A stretch of 64,000 bases of DNA, taken from the NCBI GenBank assembly GCA_014360195.1, contig JACIXY010000015.1, forward strand, positions 1 through 64,000. Direction: 5' to 3'. The stretch comes from Bacillota bacterium. GTDB lineage: Bacteria; Bacillota; SHA-98; UBA4971. Both the position numbers and the translations under genes were made by a program. This document shows positions 51,412 to 60,051 of this stretch, in pieces; positions within the stretch are counted from its first letter, which is position 1, and each line of letters starts with the position of its first letter. The notes under the pieces were generated by a model. That model did no database searches and had not been told where the DNA came from. It worked only from the letters and a program-made list of their open reading frames with translations.

Positions 51412-51545
51412 GAACTTACACTCCGAGTCACTGCGCCTGCACCTTCCATGGATGGCGCGTGACCGGCAGCCGCGAAGGGTCCACCCTTGCGGCTCGAGGG
51501 TCTGCCGGGAAACCGGCACGCCTCCCATCATTGGAAAGGAGATGT
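51412..51545 (+). promoter_or_regulatory. Probable molybdenum/tungsten cofactor riboswitch (Moco/Tuco RNA)
   Basis: Structured leader immediately before tupA. Stems: GTCAC-T-GCGCC (51427-51437) with GGCGCGTGAC (51454-51463); GGCAG (51465-51469) with CTGCC (51502-51506); GCCGC-G-AAGGGT (51469-51480) with ACCCTTGCGGC (51483-51493). A GNRA hairpin CCGG-GAAA-CCGG lies at 51505-51516. CCTCC at 51521-51525 can pair with the ribosome binding site AAGGAG (51536-51541). The GNRA tetraloop, the layout and the downstream tungstate and cofactor genes agree with the Moco riboswitch class as I recall it. Confidence 0.7.
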
Positions 51546-51552
51546 AAAGATC

Positions 51553-52437
51553 ATGTCGGATTTCAAGAGCCTTCTGTTCTCTCACGCAAGACGTCAGCTC
51601 CTCGTGTTCATGCTGCTCACAGGTATCCTCGCTACGGTCCCTGGCGCCACCGCTATTGCTGCGCCCGCGAGCCGTGAGGTCATCCTGGCCACCACCACGA
51701 GCACCCAGGACAGCGGCCTCCTCGATGTGCTCATCCCGATGTTCGAAAGCCAGACCGGGTACATAGTAAAGACCATCGCCGTCGGCACCGGGCAGGCCCT
51801 CGCGCTTGGGGCGCGGGGCGAGGCTGATGTGCTCCTGTGCCACGCACCTGCGGCCGAGATGGAGCTCGTCAAGAGCGGAGCTGCCACGAACCGCAAGCTC
51901 GTCATGCACAACGACTTCATCATCGTGGGGCCGGCCGACGATCCCGCTGGCATATGCGGCCTCAAGTCGGCAGCGGAGGCCTTCAAGAAGATCGCCGCCG
52001 CGCAGGCGGTGTTCGTGTCGCGCGGCGACGACTCCGGCACCCACAAGAAGGAGAAGGAGATCTGGGCGAAGGCCGGCGTGAAGCCCGAAGGGCGCTGGTA
52101 CCAGGAGGCCGGGGCCGGCATGGGGCAGACGCTCAATATCACTTCTGAGAAGCAGGGCTACACGCTCACCGACCGGGCCACATACCTTGCGCTCAAGAAG
52201 CGCCTGGGCCTCAAGATCTTCGTGCAGGGCGACGGGGCGCTCCTCAACATCTACCATGTCATGCAGGTGAACCCCCGAAGATTCGACAAGGTGAACGGGC
52301 CGGGGGGCCTCGCTTTCGTGGACTTCATGGTGGCTGAGAGCACCCAGAAGGTCATAGCCTCGTTCGGCGTGAAGGAGTACGGCGAGCCCCTCTTCTTCGC
52401 CGACGCTGGCAAGAGCGAAGAGGATCTCGGGCGGTGA
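51553..52437 (+). CDS. tupA: Tungstate ABC transporter substrate-binding protein TupA
   Basis: Periplasmic-type binding protein for tungstate. Residues 1-38 are a Sec signal peptide (LLVFMLLTGILATVPGATAI). The TupA signature TTTSTQDSG (near 46-54), not present in ModA, marks tungstate specificity. VGTGQALALGARGEADVLLC near 79 and FVSRGDDSGTHKKEKEIWAK near 155 are also typical. ATG 51553 follows AAGGAG by 11 bases, and an upstream extension of 22 residues lies inside the leader RNA and is rejected. First gene of the operon. Confidence 0.93.
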   Translation: MSDFKSLLFSHARRQLLVFMLLTGILATVPGATAIAAPASREVILATTTSTQDSGLLDVLIPMFESQTGYIVKTIAVGTGQALALGARGEADVLLCHAPAAEMELVKSGAATNRKLVMHNDFIIVGPADDPAGICGLKSAAEAFKKIAAAQAVFVSRGDDSGTHKKEKEIWAKAGVKPEGRWYQEAGAGMGQTLNITSEKQGYTLTDRATYLALKKRLGLKIFVQGDGALLNIYHVMQVNPRRFDKVNGPGGLAFVDFMVAESTQKVIASFGVKEYGEPLFFADAGKSEEDLGR

Positions 52438-52444
52438 GGCGCGG

Positions 52445-53143
52445 TTGGACCTTGTAGTCGAGGGCATCGTCAAGGCGTTCTGGCTTCTTGTCAGGGCCGA
52501 CCGCGAGGTGGTGCGGATCACCCTGCTCACCCTGCGGGTGTCGGGGCTCGCGACCCTCATAGCCGTGGTGGTGGGCGTGCCTCTCGGCACCGTGCTTGCG
52601 CTTTCCACGTTTCGGGGGCGCCAGGTTGCGGTGAGCCTTGTGAACACCGGCATGGGCCTTCCGCCCGTGGTGGTGGGGCTGTGGGTGAGCATCCTTCTCT
52701 GGCGATACGGCCCGCTCGGCTTCCTGCGTCTCATGTACACTCCGACCGCCATGGTGATAGCCCAGTCGGTGATAGCGCTGCCGATTGTAACCGGGTTCAC
52801 GATGGCTGGGATAGGCCAGCTCGACCCAGGGGTGCGGCTGCAGATGCTCTCGCTCGGCGCGTCATGGTGGCAGCTACTATGGATACTCCTGCGTGAGGCG
52901 AGGCTTTCGGTACTCGCTGCGGTGATAGCTGGATTCGGCGGGGTGATATCGGAGATCGGCGCGTCCATGATGGTCGGCGGAAACGTGATGGGCCAGACGC
53001 GCATCCTCACCACCGCGACCGCCATGGAGGTGTCGCGCGGCCACTTCGATATGGCTATAGCGCTCAGCGTGATCCTGCTCGCGCTCGCCTACGGGATCAC
53101 GTTCGGCCTTACCCATCTGCAGCAGAAGGGCAGGCATGCCTGA
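52445..53143 (+). CDS. tupB: Tungstate ABC transporter permease TupB
   Basis: Membrane permease of 232 residues with five to six segments. VSGLATLIAVVVGVPLGTVL near 29, GMGLPPVVVGLWVSILLWRY near 66, the coupling loop MLSLGASWWQLLWILLREAR near 136 and GAVISEIG-like GFGGVISEIGASMMVGGNVM near 164 are all family-typical. The start TTG 52445 lies seven bases after the tupA stop. The ATPase gene is 253 bp away across a repeat fragment. Confidence 0.92.
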   Translation: MDLVVEGIVKAFWLLVRADREVVRITLLTLRVSGLATLIAVVVGVPLGTVLALSTFRGRQVAVSLVNTGMGLPPVVVGLWVSILLWRYGPLGFLRLMYTPTAMVIAQSVIALPIVTGFTMAGIGQLDPGVRLQMLSLGASWWQLLWILLREARLSVLAAVIAGFGGVISEIGASMMVGGNVMGQTRILTTATAMEVSRGHFDMAIALSVILLALAYGITFGLTHLQQKGRHA

Positions 53144-53300
53144 TCTGCGGGTGTCCCGCCGGTTCCATACGCGTGGTGCGGAGGGCCCGAATAGAGGAGG
53201 AGAACCTCGAAGACCGGTTTGGACTTGCCCAGGGCCGGATTTGGGATTGAAGTAGATCGCCATAAGTAATCGCCGGTTCCAGAGAGCGCACGCGCCGTGC

Positions 53301-53342
53301 AGGGTTGCCGGTGTTGCACTCTCTCTTTGAGTCACCGGCAAC
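53301..53342. repeat. Core fragment of the dispersed repeat between tupB and tupC
   Basis: GGTTGCCGGTG (53301-53311) and CACCGGCAACC (53332-53342) around TTGCACTCTCTCTTTGAGT, in reverse orientation to most copies. The outer borders are gone. It interrupts the tup operon; otherwise 53144-53396 has no gene. Confidence 0.75.
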
Positions 53343-53396
53343 CCAAGACCTCGGAAGACGAGAGGAAACTAATGACCTCATGCTGAAGAGAGGAAT

Positions 53397-54191
53397 GTGC
53401 ACTTGAGAGAGGCAGTTCTCGAGCTCAAGAATGTTAGGGTGCACCGGGGGTCCAGGCTGGTGCTGGACGTCCCGCACCTTGTTGTAAGGCGCGGCGAAAC
53501 CCTGGCGGTGGTCGGCCCAAACGGGGCGGGGAAGAGCACGCTCCTTCAAGTGATGGCGTGCCTCCTCCGACCTGGCGCGGGCGAGATCTCCGTCTGCGGC
53601 GAGAGAGTGGAGCGGGGGACAAACCTGGTGAGGCTGCGGCGCCGCATGGCCATGGTGCTTCAGCGTCCATACCTTCTGGACGGCACCGTCTTCGATAACG
53701 TGGCCGTGGGCCTTCGAATGCGGGGCGTCCCGCGTGACGAGGTCCGCGCCAGAGTGGAGCAGGCGCTTGCCACCTTCGGCATCGAGCACCTCGCCGGGCG
53801 GCGCGCCCGAACGCTCTCGGGCGGGGAAAGCCAGAGGGTGAGCCTCGCAAGGGCTTTCGTCCTCGAGCCTGAGGTTTTGTTCCTGGACGAGCCCACAAGC
53901 TCACTGGACGTGCCCACCAGGATGGGGCTCCTCGCCGAGCTTGGCGAGGTGGTACGGAGGACGCGCGTGACCACGGTGTTCGTGACCCACGATGTCATCG
54001 AGATCCCGTTCCTCGCCGACAGGACCGTCGTTATGGCGGGCGGGCGGATCGTGGCCGACGGGCCGGTGAGGGAGGTGCTCGGCGCGGACATGCGGCGAGC
54101 CCTCGCCGATCTTGCCGCGTCGGCTCGCTGGATCTTGTCTCAGGATGGTGATGGCATTGCCGCTTTTCCTGTCGCTTGTGCCTCCCGCTGA
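53397..54191 (+). CDS. tupC: Tungstate ABC transporter ATPase TupC
   Basis: ABC ATPase energising TupB. Walker A VGPNGAGKST at 39-48, Q-loop MVLQRPYLLDGTVFDNVAVG near 85, signature LSGGESQRVSLARAF near 139, Walker B VLFLDEPTSSLD near 158 and the H-loop VFVTHDV near 193. GTG 53397 is used, with GAGAGG upstream. Length 264 is normal. It overlaps the moeA gene that follows by about 40 bases, tying tungsten import to cofactor assembly. Confidence 0.93.
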   Translation: MHLREAVLELKNVRVHRGSRLVLDVPHLVVRRGETLAVVGPNGAGKSTLLQVMACLLRPGAGEISVCGERVERGTNLVRLRRRMAMVLQRPYLLDGTVFDNVAVGLRMRGVPRDEVRARVEQALATFGIEHLAGRRARTLSGGESQRVSLARAFVLEPEVLFLDEPTSSLDVPTRMGLLAELGEVVRRTRVTTVFVTHDVIEIPFLADRTVVMAGGRIVADGPVREVLGADMRRALADLAASARWILSQDGDGIAAFPVACASR

Positions 54192-55386
54192 AGCCTGGCG
54201 GAGGCTCGAGGAACACCTCGATCGAGGGCCACACGAGGTCGAGACGGTCGGCCTCTTCGAGGCCTGCGGTCGTGTGCTTGCGGAGGACGTGACGTCCCCC
54301 GGCGATCTGCCGGGCTTTCCCAGGTCAACGGTGGACGGCTTCGCAGTCCGCGCCCGAGATACGTTCGGCGCGACCGACTCCCTTCCCGCGCTTCTTGCCA
54401 TTGCCGGCGAGGTGCGAATGGGGGAAACGGCCCGCTTCGCCCTCGAGCCCGGGAAGTGCGCTCGTATTGCAACAGGAGCGATGCTGCCCCAGGGCGCGGA
54501 CGCCGTGGTCATGGTGGAGACCACTGAGGAGATGGGCAGCGGGCTCATTGCTGTGGCGAAGCCTGTGGCCCCGGGCGAGAACGTCGTCGGCCCGGCGGAG
54601 GATGTGGCGAAGGGCGACGTGCTCCTGCAAAGGGGCCGGAGGCTCCGTCCTCAAGACATCGGGGCGCTCGCGGCCGCAGGCGTTTCCCGCGTAAGGGTGG
54701 CGGCAGGTCCTAAGGTCGCGATAATGTCCACCGGGGACGAACTCGTGGAGGTCTCCGACGCGCTTCTCCCCGGAAAGGTTCGCGACACGAATTCGTACTC
54801 CCTGTACGCGGCGGTGCTGGCCGCGGGCGCGAGGCCTGTGGCGGCCGGGATCGTGAGGGACGATTACCGCGAGGTCGCCTCGGCCATGCGCGAGCAGCTT
54901 GCCCGCGCGGACATGCTCGTCGTGTCGGGTGGCAGCTCCATCGGCACGCGGGACTTGGCGCGCGATGCCATAGACTCCCTTGGACCTCCCGGGGTGCTGG
55001 TGCACGGCGTTGCGGTGCGGCCGGGCAAGCCGACTATCCTCGCAGTAGCTGGCGGAAAGCCTGTGTTTGGCCTGCCGGGCCACCCCGTGTCGTGTCTTAC
55101 CATCTTCAGGCTATTCGTAGAGCCTGCCATAGCAAGGTGGATGGGCACCGCTCCTGAGAGGCGGGAGGTGGAAGCGCGTCTTGGGGCAAACGTGGCATCG
55201 GTGGCCGGCCGGGAGGATTACATCGGGGTGAAGATCTCCGTGCGGGACGGGGTGAGGTGGGCAGACCCGGTCTTCACAAAATCCGCCCTCATATCGGGCC
55301 TTGTGGCCTCCGATGGCGTGGTGAGGGTCCCCGCGGAGGTCGAGGGCATCGAGAAAGGGGCGCCTGTCACGGTCACTCTGTTCTGA
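54151..55386 (+). CDS. moeA: Molybdopterin molybdenumtransferase MoeA
   Basis: Inserts molybdate or tungstate into adenylated molybdopterin. PGFPRSTVDGFAVRARDTFG near 52-71, PQGADAVVMVETTEE near 114, VAIMSTGDELVEV near 188 with the MPT-binding SGGSSIGTRD near 256 and VHGVAVRPGKPTILAVAGGK near 278 followed by GLPGHPVSCLT. Its C-terminal domain IV is present. ATG 54151 (or GTG/ATG at 54145-54148) lies inside the end of tupC. With tungstate genes in front, tungsten is the likely metal. Confidence 0.92.
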   Translation: MALPLFLSLVPPAEAWRRLEEHLDRGPHEVETVGLFEACGRVLAEDVTSPGDLPGFPRSTVDGFAVRARDTFGATDSLPALLAIAGEVRMGETARFALEPGKCARIATGAMLPQGADAVVMVETTEEMGSGLIAVAKPVAPGENVVGPAEDVAKGDVLLQRGRRLRPQDIGALAAAGVSRVRVAAGPKVAIMSTGDELVEVSDALLPGKVRDTNSYSLYAAVLAAGARPVAAGIVRDDYREVASAMREQLARADMLVVSGGSSIGTRDLARDAIDSLGPPGVLVHGVAVRPGKPTILAVAGGKPVFGLPGHPVSCLTIFRLFVEPAIARWMGTAPERREVEARLGANVASVAGREDYIGVKISVRDGVRWADPVFTKSALISGLVASDGVVRVPAEVEGIEKGAPVTVTLF

Positions 55387-55399
55387 AGCGGACTGGAGG

Positions 55400-57334
55400 G
55401 TGGACACGACGAAGCGCAACGTATACTTGGAAGAGACGCCTCTCGATGAGGCGCGGCGGAGGTTCTTTTCAGCTCTTGACGCGAGGGGGATCGCGGGCCT
55501 GCGAGAGGGCGAGGTGATTCCTGTGGACATCCCGGCGCTCGGGCGCATCACCGCCTTGCCCGTGTTCGCGCGCATTTCATCGCCGCATTACCACTCGTGT
55601 GCCATGGACGGCGTTGCCACGCGCGCCCAGGTTACCTTTGGCGCAAGCGAGAGAAACCCCATCACGCTGCGCCTCGGGGAGGAGGCTGTGTGGGTTGATA
55701 CGGGCGATCCTCTGCCCCCCGGGTTCGACGCTGTCATCATGGTCGAAGACCTCGTGGAGGTCCGCGACGATTCCGTCACGGTCATAGCTCCCGCAAAGCC
55801 CTGGCAGCACGTGCGCACCGTGGGTGAGGACATCGTCGCCACCGAGCTTGTTGTGCCCGAGAATCACATCATCCGCCCGGCGGACCTCGGGGCCATGCTC
55901 GCGGCGGGCGTGACGGAAGTGAGCGTCCGCAAGAAGCCCAGGGTGGCCGTCATTCCTACAGGGGACGAGCTTGTCCCGCCGGGGACCAGGCTCTCGCCTG
56001 GCGACATCGTGGAGTTCAACTCGAGGATCATCGGCGGTCTCGTCCACGAGTGGGGCGGCGAGCCCGTTTTCTGTGACATCGTTAGGGACGATTACGACGC
56101 CATCGCGCGGGCCGTGCGCGCTGCAGCTGCCGGGGCCGACATCGTCATCGTGAACGCCGGGTCCTCAGCGGGAAGCGAGGACCACACAAGCCACGTGGCA
56201 AGATCCCTTGGCGAGCTCTTGGTACATGGGGTCGCCATCAAGCCCGGCAAGCCCACCATTCTTGGCATCGTCTGCGGGCGGCCGTTTCTGGGGATTCCGG
56301 GGTACCCGGTGTCCGCATCGCTTGCGTGCGAGCTTTTCTTGAGGCCGCTTGTGGCGAGGATGCTGGGGCGCCCGGTGCGCGAGCCGGCGAGGATATCCGC
56401 CGTGGCCACCCGGCGCATCGTCTCGACGCCGGGCGTGGACGAGTTCGTCAGGGTCAAGGTGGGCGAGGTGGGTGGAAAGCGCGTCGTTACGCCCCTTGCG
56501 CGGGGGGCGGGGGCGATAATGTCCCTGGTGAGGGCGGACGGGATAGTCCGCATCCCGCGTTCGGCTCAGGGCGTGGAGGAGTCGTCCACCGTCGAGGTTG
56601 AGCTTCTGCGGGACCCCGATGAGATAGCGAACACCATAGTCGTGATAGGAAGCCACGACCTCGCTCTCGACGTCCTCGCGAGCCGTCTTGCACGCGCACA
56701 CCCCGGTATGAACCTCTCTTCCGCCCACGTTGGAAGCATGGGCGGGATCATGGCGATCCGCAGGGGCGAGGCGCACCTTGCAGGCGTCCATCTCATCGAC
56801 GAGGAGACCGGGGAGTACAACGTTCCTTACGTCAAACGCTTCCTCGGGTCGGAGGGCTTCGCCCTCGTGAACCTCGTCCACCGCGAGCAAGGGTTCATTG
56901 TTGCGAAGGGAAACCCGAAGGGGATCGCCGGGTTCGGCGACCTTGCAAGGCCTGGAGTAGTGTTCGTGAACAGGCAGAGGGGCGCCGGGACCAGGATACT
57001 TCTGGACCTCCAGCTTGCAAAGCTGGGCGTAGACCCAGGCAGGATCGCAGGGTACGAGCGCGAAGAGTATACGCATATGGGCGTCGCGGCTTGCGTGGCG
57101 AACGGAGCGGCCGATGCGGGCCTCGGCATACGCAGCGCTGCGGTGGCGCTCGACCTCGATTTCGTCCCGGTGGCGAAGGAACGGTACGATCTCCTCACCA
57201 CGAAGGCATTCCTCGAGTCTCCGATGATGGAGAGACTTCTTGCCGTGATAAGGTCCGAGGACTTCAAGGAGGCCGTCGTGGCGCTCGGCGGGTACGACGT
57301 GTCTGACACGGGAAAGGTCGTGTGGCAGGGATGA
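55400..57334 (+). CDS. MoeA-type molybdopterin protein fused to a periplasmic-binding-protein-like domain
   Basis: Two-part protein. Residues 1-400 are a second MoeA-like enzyme (SSPHYHSCAMDGVATRAQVT; GFDAVIMVEDLVEV; VAVIPTGDELVPPGTRL; NAGSSAGSEDHTSHV; VHGVAIKPGKPTILG; GIPGYPVSASL). Residues about 410-640 resemble LysR/ModA-type binding domains (IGSHDLALDVLASRLARAHP; GIAGFGDLARPGVVFVNRQR; GAADAGLGIRSAAVALDLDF). Such fusions occur in Bacillota and archaea; the extra domain may sense or hold metal oxyanion or cofactor. GTG 55400 overlaps the GGAGG site, so the exact start is uncertain. ATGA overlap with moaA. Confidence 0.9.
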   Translation: MDTTKRNVYLEETPLDEARRRFFSALDARGIAGLREGEVIPVDIPALGRITALPVFARISSPHYHSCAMDGVATRAQVTFGASERNPITLRLGEEAVWVDTGDPLPPGFDAVIMVEDLVEVRDDSVTVIAPAKPWQHVRTVGEDIVATELVVPENHIIRPADLGAMLAAGVTEVSVRKKPRVAVIPTGDELVPPGTRLSPGDIVEFNSRIIGGLVHEWGGEPVFCDIVRDDYDAIARAVRAAAAGADIVIVNAGSSAGSEDHTSHVARSLGELLVHGVAIKPGKPTILGIVCGRPFLGIPGYPVSASLACELFLRPLVARMLGRPVREPARISAVATRRIVSTPGVDEFVRVKVGEVGGKRVVTPLARGAGAIMSLVRADGIVRIPRSAQGVEESSTVEVELLRDPDEIANTIVVIGSHDLALDVLASRLARAHPGMNLSSAHVGSMGGIMAIRRGEAHLAGVHLIDEETGEYNVPYVKRFLGSEGFALVNLVHREQGFIVAKGNPKGIAGFGDLARPGVVFVNRQRGAGTRILLDLQLAKLGVDPGRIAGYEREEYTHMGVAACVANGAADAGLGIRSAAVALDLDFVPVAKERYDLLTTKAFLESPMMERLLAVIRSEDFKEAVVALGGYDVSDTGKVVWQG

Positions 57335-58485
57335 CGAGGCTTTGCGACAGCTTCGGGCGAAGAATCACTTATCTTCGCGTGTCCGTGACGGATAAGTGCA
57401 ACCTCCGGTGCGTGTACTGCATGCCCGAGGAGGGCGTGAGGACCCGGTCGCACGACGAGATATTGAGACTCGAAGAGATCGCTCGCGTGGTCCGGGTCGC
57501 GACGGATCTCGGCATCGAGAGGGTCAGGATCACAGGCGGAGAGCCGCTCGTAAGAAAGGGCCTTGTGGATCTCGTGAGGATGATCGCTTCGATCCCGGGG
57601 GTGCGCGACCTGTCAATGACTACCAATGCCACGCTCCTTGCCCGGTGCGCTCGCAACCTCGCCGGGGCTGGGCTCAGGCGGGTGAACATCAGCCTTGATA
57701 CGCTGAAGCCCGACGTTTACTCGAGGATCACGCGGCGTGGCGACATTCGGGCGGCGCTCGAGGGAATTGCGGCCGCCGAGGCGGCGGGGCTTCGCCCGAT
57801 CAGGCTGAACGCTGTGGTGGTCCGCGGCGTGAACGACGGGGAGATCGAGGATCTGGCAAGGCTCACGCTGGAGCACGCCTGGGACGTGAGATTCATAGAG
57901 TTCATGCCGTTCTGGGGGAACGGCGGGGGCTTCGGGCCTTCGCACGTGGTCCCAATCGAGGAGATCAGGGAAAGGGTGAGGGCGCTTGGCGCGCGCCCAG
58001 TGGCTTGCCTGACGCCTGGACCGGCAGGGGCGGGGAGCCGGTCGGGCATGGAAGCGGCCGGAGCGGCAGAGGGGGCGGCAGGCTCAGGCTCGGAGATGGC
58101 CATGGGCGCGGACACAGGTGCGGCCCTGGAGACAGAAGCCGAGACAGAAGCCGGCGCACGCCAGTGCCCGGGCGGCGCTGGCCCTGCGACTTACCTGCAG
58201 CTTCCTGGCGCCATGGGACGGGTGGGTTTCATATCCAGGGAGGGCGACGGTTTCTGCGTGAGGTGCAACAGGCTGCGCCTCACCGCTGACGGGAAGCTCC
58301 TGCCGTGCCTTCTCTCGGGACTTGCGGTGGACCTGCGGGACCCGCTTCGTGGCGGGGCCGACGACGGCACCATCGCGGGGCTCATCCGGGAGGCGGTGAG
58401 CCTGAAACCGGAGAGCGGCGTTGGGTGCGCGGGAAGCGGTGGTGCGTCTCGCACGGCGCCGCCGCTATCAGATATCGGCGGGTAA
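57331..58485 (+). CDS. moaA: GTP 3',8-cyclase MoaA with low-complexity insertion
   Basis: Radical SAM enzyme for the first step of molybdopterin synthesis. N-terminal cluster motif DKCNLRCVYC (Cys23, Cys27, Cys30), RITGGEPLVRKGL near 71 and NISLDTLKPDVYSRI near 121 are intact. The C-terminal cluster motif FCVRCNRLRLTADGKLLPC lies near 308-326, and the conserved terminal GG is kept. An insertion of about 60 residues at about 228-288 (Gly/Ala/Glu-rich, including TEAETEAGA) separates the two; MoaA is normally about 330 residues and this one has 384. ATG 57331 overlaps the fusion gene stop. Confidence 0.93.
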   Translation: MTRLCDSFGRRITYLRVSVTDKCNLRCVYCMPEEGVRTRSHDEILRLEEIARVVRVATDLGIERVRITGGEPLVRKGLVDLVRMIASIPGVRDLSMTTNATLLARCARNLAGAGLRRVNISLDTLKPDVYSRITRRGDIRAALEGIAAAEAAGLRPIRLNAVVVRGVNDGEIEDLARLTLEHAWDVRFIEFMPFWGNGGGFGPSHVVPIEEIRERVRALGARPVACLTPGPAGAGSRSGMEAAGAAEGAAGSGSEMAMGADTGAALETEAETEAGARQCPGGAGPATYLQLPGAMGRVGFISREGDGFCVRCNRLRLTADGKLLPCLLSGLAVDLRDPLRGGADDGTIAGLIREAVSLKPESGVGCAGSGGASRTAPPLSDIGG

Positions 58486-58513
58486 GACGAAATCCAAAGT
58501 CGGTGGTGACGAG

Positions 58514-59029
58514 ATGAAGGAGGAAATGTCCGGCGGGATCCTGACCCATCTCGACGAATCGGGCAAGGCCCGGATGGTCGACGTGACCTGCAAGCCCGAC
58601 ACTCCTCGAGAAGCACAGGCGAGGTGCAGGGTCCAGATGGCTCCCCAGACTCTCGCCATGGCGGAGAGGGGCGAGGGGCCGAAGGGCGATGTCTTCGGCG
58701 TGGCCAGGGTGGCCGCGGTGATGGCCGCGAAGAGCACGTCTTCGCTCATCCCGATGTGCCATCCCATTCCGATAACCGGGGTTGATGTGGCCTTCCGGAC
58801 CGATATTGCCAGCGGGGTCATTGACATCCAGGTCACGGTGCGCACGTTCGGGAAGACGGGGGCTGAGATGGAAGCTCTTACCGGGGCGTGCGTGGCCGCG
58901 CTCACCATCTATGATATGTGCAAGGCAGTGGACCGGTCCATGGTGATAGGCGACGTGAGGCTCGTGCGAAAATCCGGTGGTAAGAGCGGCGAGTTCGTGC
59001 GGGAGGGAGAGGAGCTTTGGGAGGAGTAG
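58514..59029 (+). CDS. moaC: Cyclic pyranopterin monophosphate synthase MoaC
   Basis: Second step of molybdopterin synthesis. GILTHLDESGKARMVDVTCK, the active-site segment LIPMCHPIPITGVDV near 76-90, TFGKTGAEMEALTGACVAAL near 113 and IYDMCKAVDRSMVIGDVRLV near 134 are diagnostic. ATG 58514 is used; ATG 58526 is too close to AAGGAGG. Length 171 is slightly above the usual 160, with a Gly/Glu-rich tail. It overlaps the MOSC-MogA gene by 13 bases. Confidence 0.94.
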   Translation: MKEEMSGGILTHLDESGKARMVDVTCKPDTPREAQARCRVQMAPQTLAMAERGEGPKGDVFGVARVAAVMAAKSTSSLIPMCHPIPITGVDVAFRTDIASGVIDIQVTVRTFGKTGAEMEALTGACVAALTIYDMCKAVDRSMVIGDVRLVRKSGGKSGEFVREGEELWEE

Positions 59030-59949
59030 TCGTTGCGGTATGCGTGAGCGAGACGAAAGGTGTGAGTAAGCGCGACGTCGGACGGGCCAGGCTTGTGGAG
59101 GGGCACGGCCTGGAGGGCGATGCCCACGCTGGGCCGTGGCACCGGCAGGTGAGCCTGCTCGCCGAGGAGAGCATCGAGAAGATGCGGACGAAAGGCATCG
59201 ACGTCGGGCCCGGGGCGTTTGCGGAGAACATCACCACGCGCGGTATCGACCTTTACCACCTGCCGGTGGGCACTCGTCTCGAGGCGGGTCCCGAGGTGGT
59301 GCTGGAGATCACTCAGATAGGCAAGGAGTGCCACACGGGGTGCGCCATCTTCCGGCAGGTGGGAGAGTGCGTGATGCCGCGAGAGGGGATTTTCGCGAGA
59401 GTGGTGCGCGGGGGAGAGATCGAGCGGGGAGATGAGATACGGGTGAAAACGCCGATCGAGTTCGCCGTCCTGACGGTGAGCGATAAGGGGTCGCGGGGCG
59501 AGAGGCACGACGAGAGCGGCGATGTTATCGAGCGGATGGTGTCGACCGTCGGCAGGGTCGTGGAGAGGCGCATCGTCCCCGACGAATATGACATGATCGT
59601 GGAGGAACTGCGCCGTATGGCGGATAAGCTCGGGGTTGACGTGATCCTGACCACGGGTGGCACGGGGTTCAGCCCGCGTGATGTCACGCCTGAGGCCACG
59701 AGGTCCGTCATCGACAGGCTCGTCCCTGGCATTCCCGAAGCGATGCGCGCTGCGGGCCTCGCCAAAACGCCCCACGCCATGCTGAGCAGGGCTGCGGCGG
59801 GGATCCGCCGCAAAACGCTAATCGTGAACCTGCCCGGCAGCCCGAAGGGCGTTGAGGAGAGCCTGGCAGTGGTGCTTCCGGCCATCCCTCATGCGGTGGA
59901 GACCTTGCGGGGGATCGCCGGCGAGTGCGCGCGCGGCAAAAGCGACTGA
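59017..59949 (+). CDS. Fusion of MOSC domain and MogA/MoaB molybdopterin adenylyltransferase
   Basis: N-terminal 145 residues form a MOSC domain (VAVCVSETKGVSKRDVGRAR, GLEGDAHAGPWHRQVSLLAE, GAFAENITTRGIDLYHLPVG, CHTGCAIF with the Cys). The C-terminal part from residue 150 is MogA/MoaB-like (FAVLTVSDKGSRGERHDESG; DVILTTGGTGFSPRDVTPEA; MLSRAAAGIRRKTLIVNLPG). It would adenylate molybdopterin and maybe handle sulfur transfer. Such fusions occur in Bacillota. TTG 59017 lies in the end of moaC with GGGAGAGGAG upstream. Last gene of the cofactor operon; moaD, moaE and moeB are absent here. Confidence 0.9.
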   Translation: MGGVVVAVCVSETKGVSKRDVGRARLVEGHGLEGDAHAGPWHRQVSLLAEESIEKMRTKGIDVGPGAFAENITTRGIDLYHLPVGTRLEAGPEVVLEITQIGKECHTGCAIFRQVGECVMPREGIFARVVRGGEIERGDEIRVKTPIEFAVLTVSDKGSRGERHDESGDVIERMVSTVGRVVERRIVPDEYDMIVEELRRMADKLGVDVILTTGGTGFSPRDVTPEATRSVIDRLVPGIPEAMRAAGLAKTPHAMLSRAAAGIRRKTLIVNLPGSPKGVEESLAVVLPAIPHAVETLRGIAGECARGKSD

Positions 59950-60051
59950 GGGTCCGCCGCACCGCCCTGTCGCTCTATACTCTACGCTGCCTGCCCTGCA
60001 TGGCGCCGCGCTGCCGTGCTGCCATGCTGATGCCCGACGTGCTGCAGGCGC

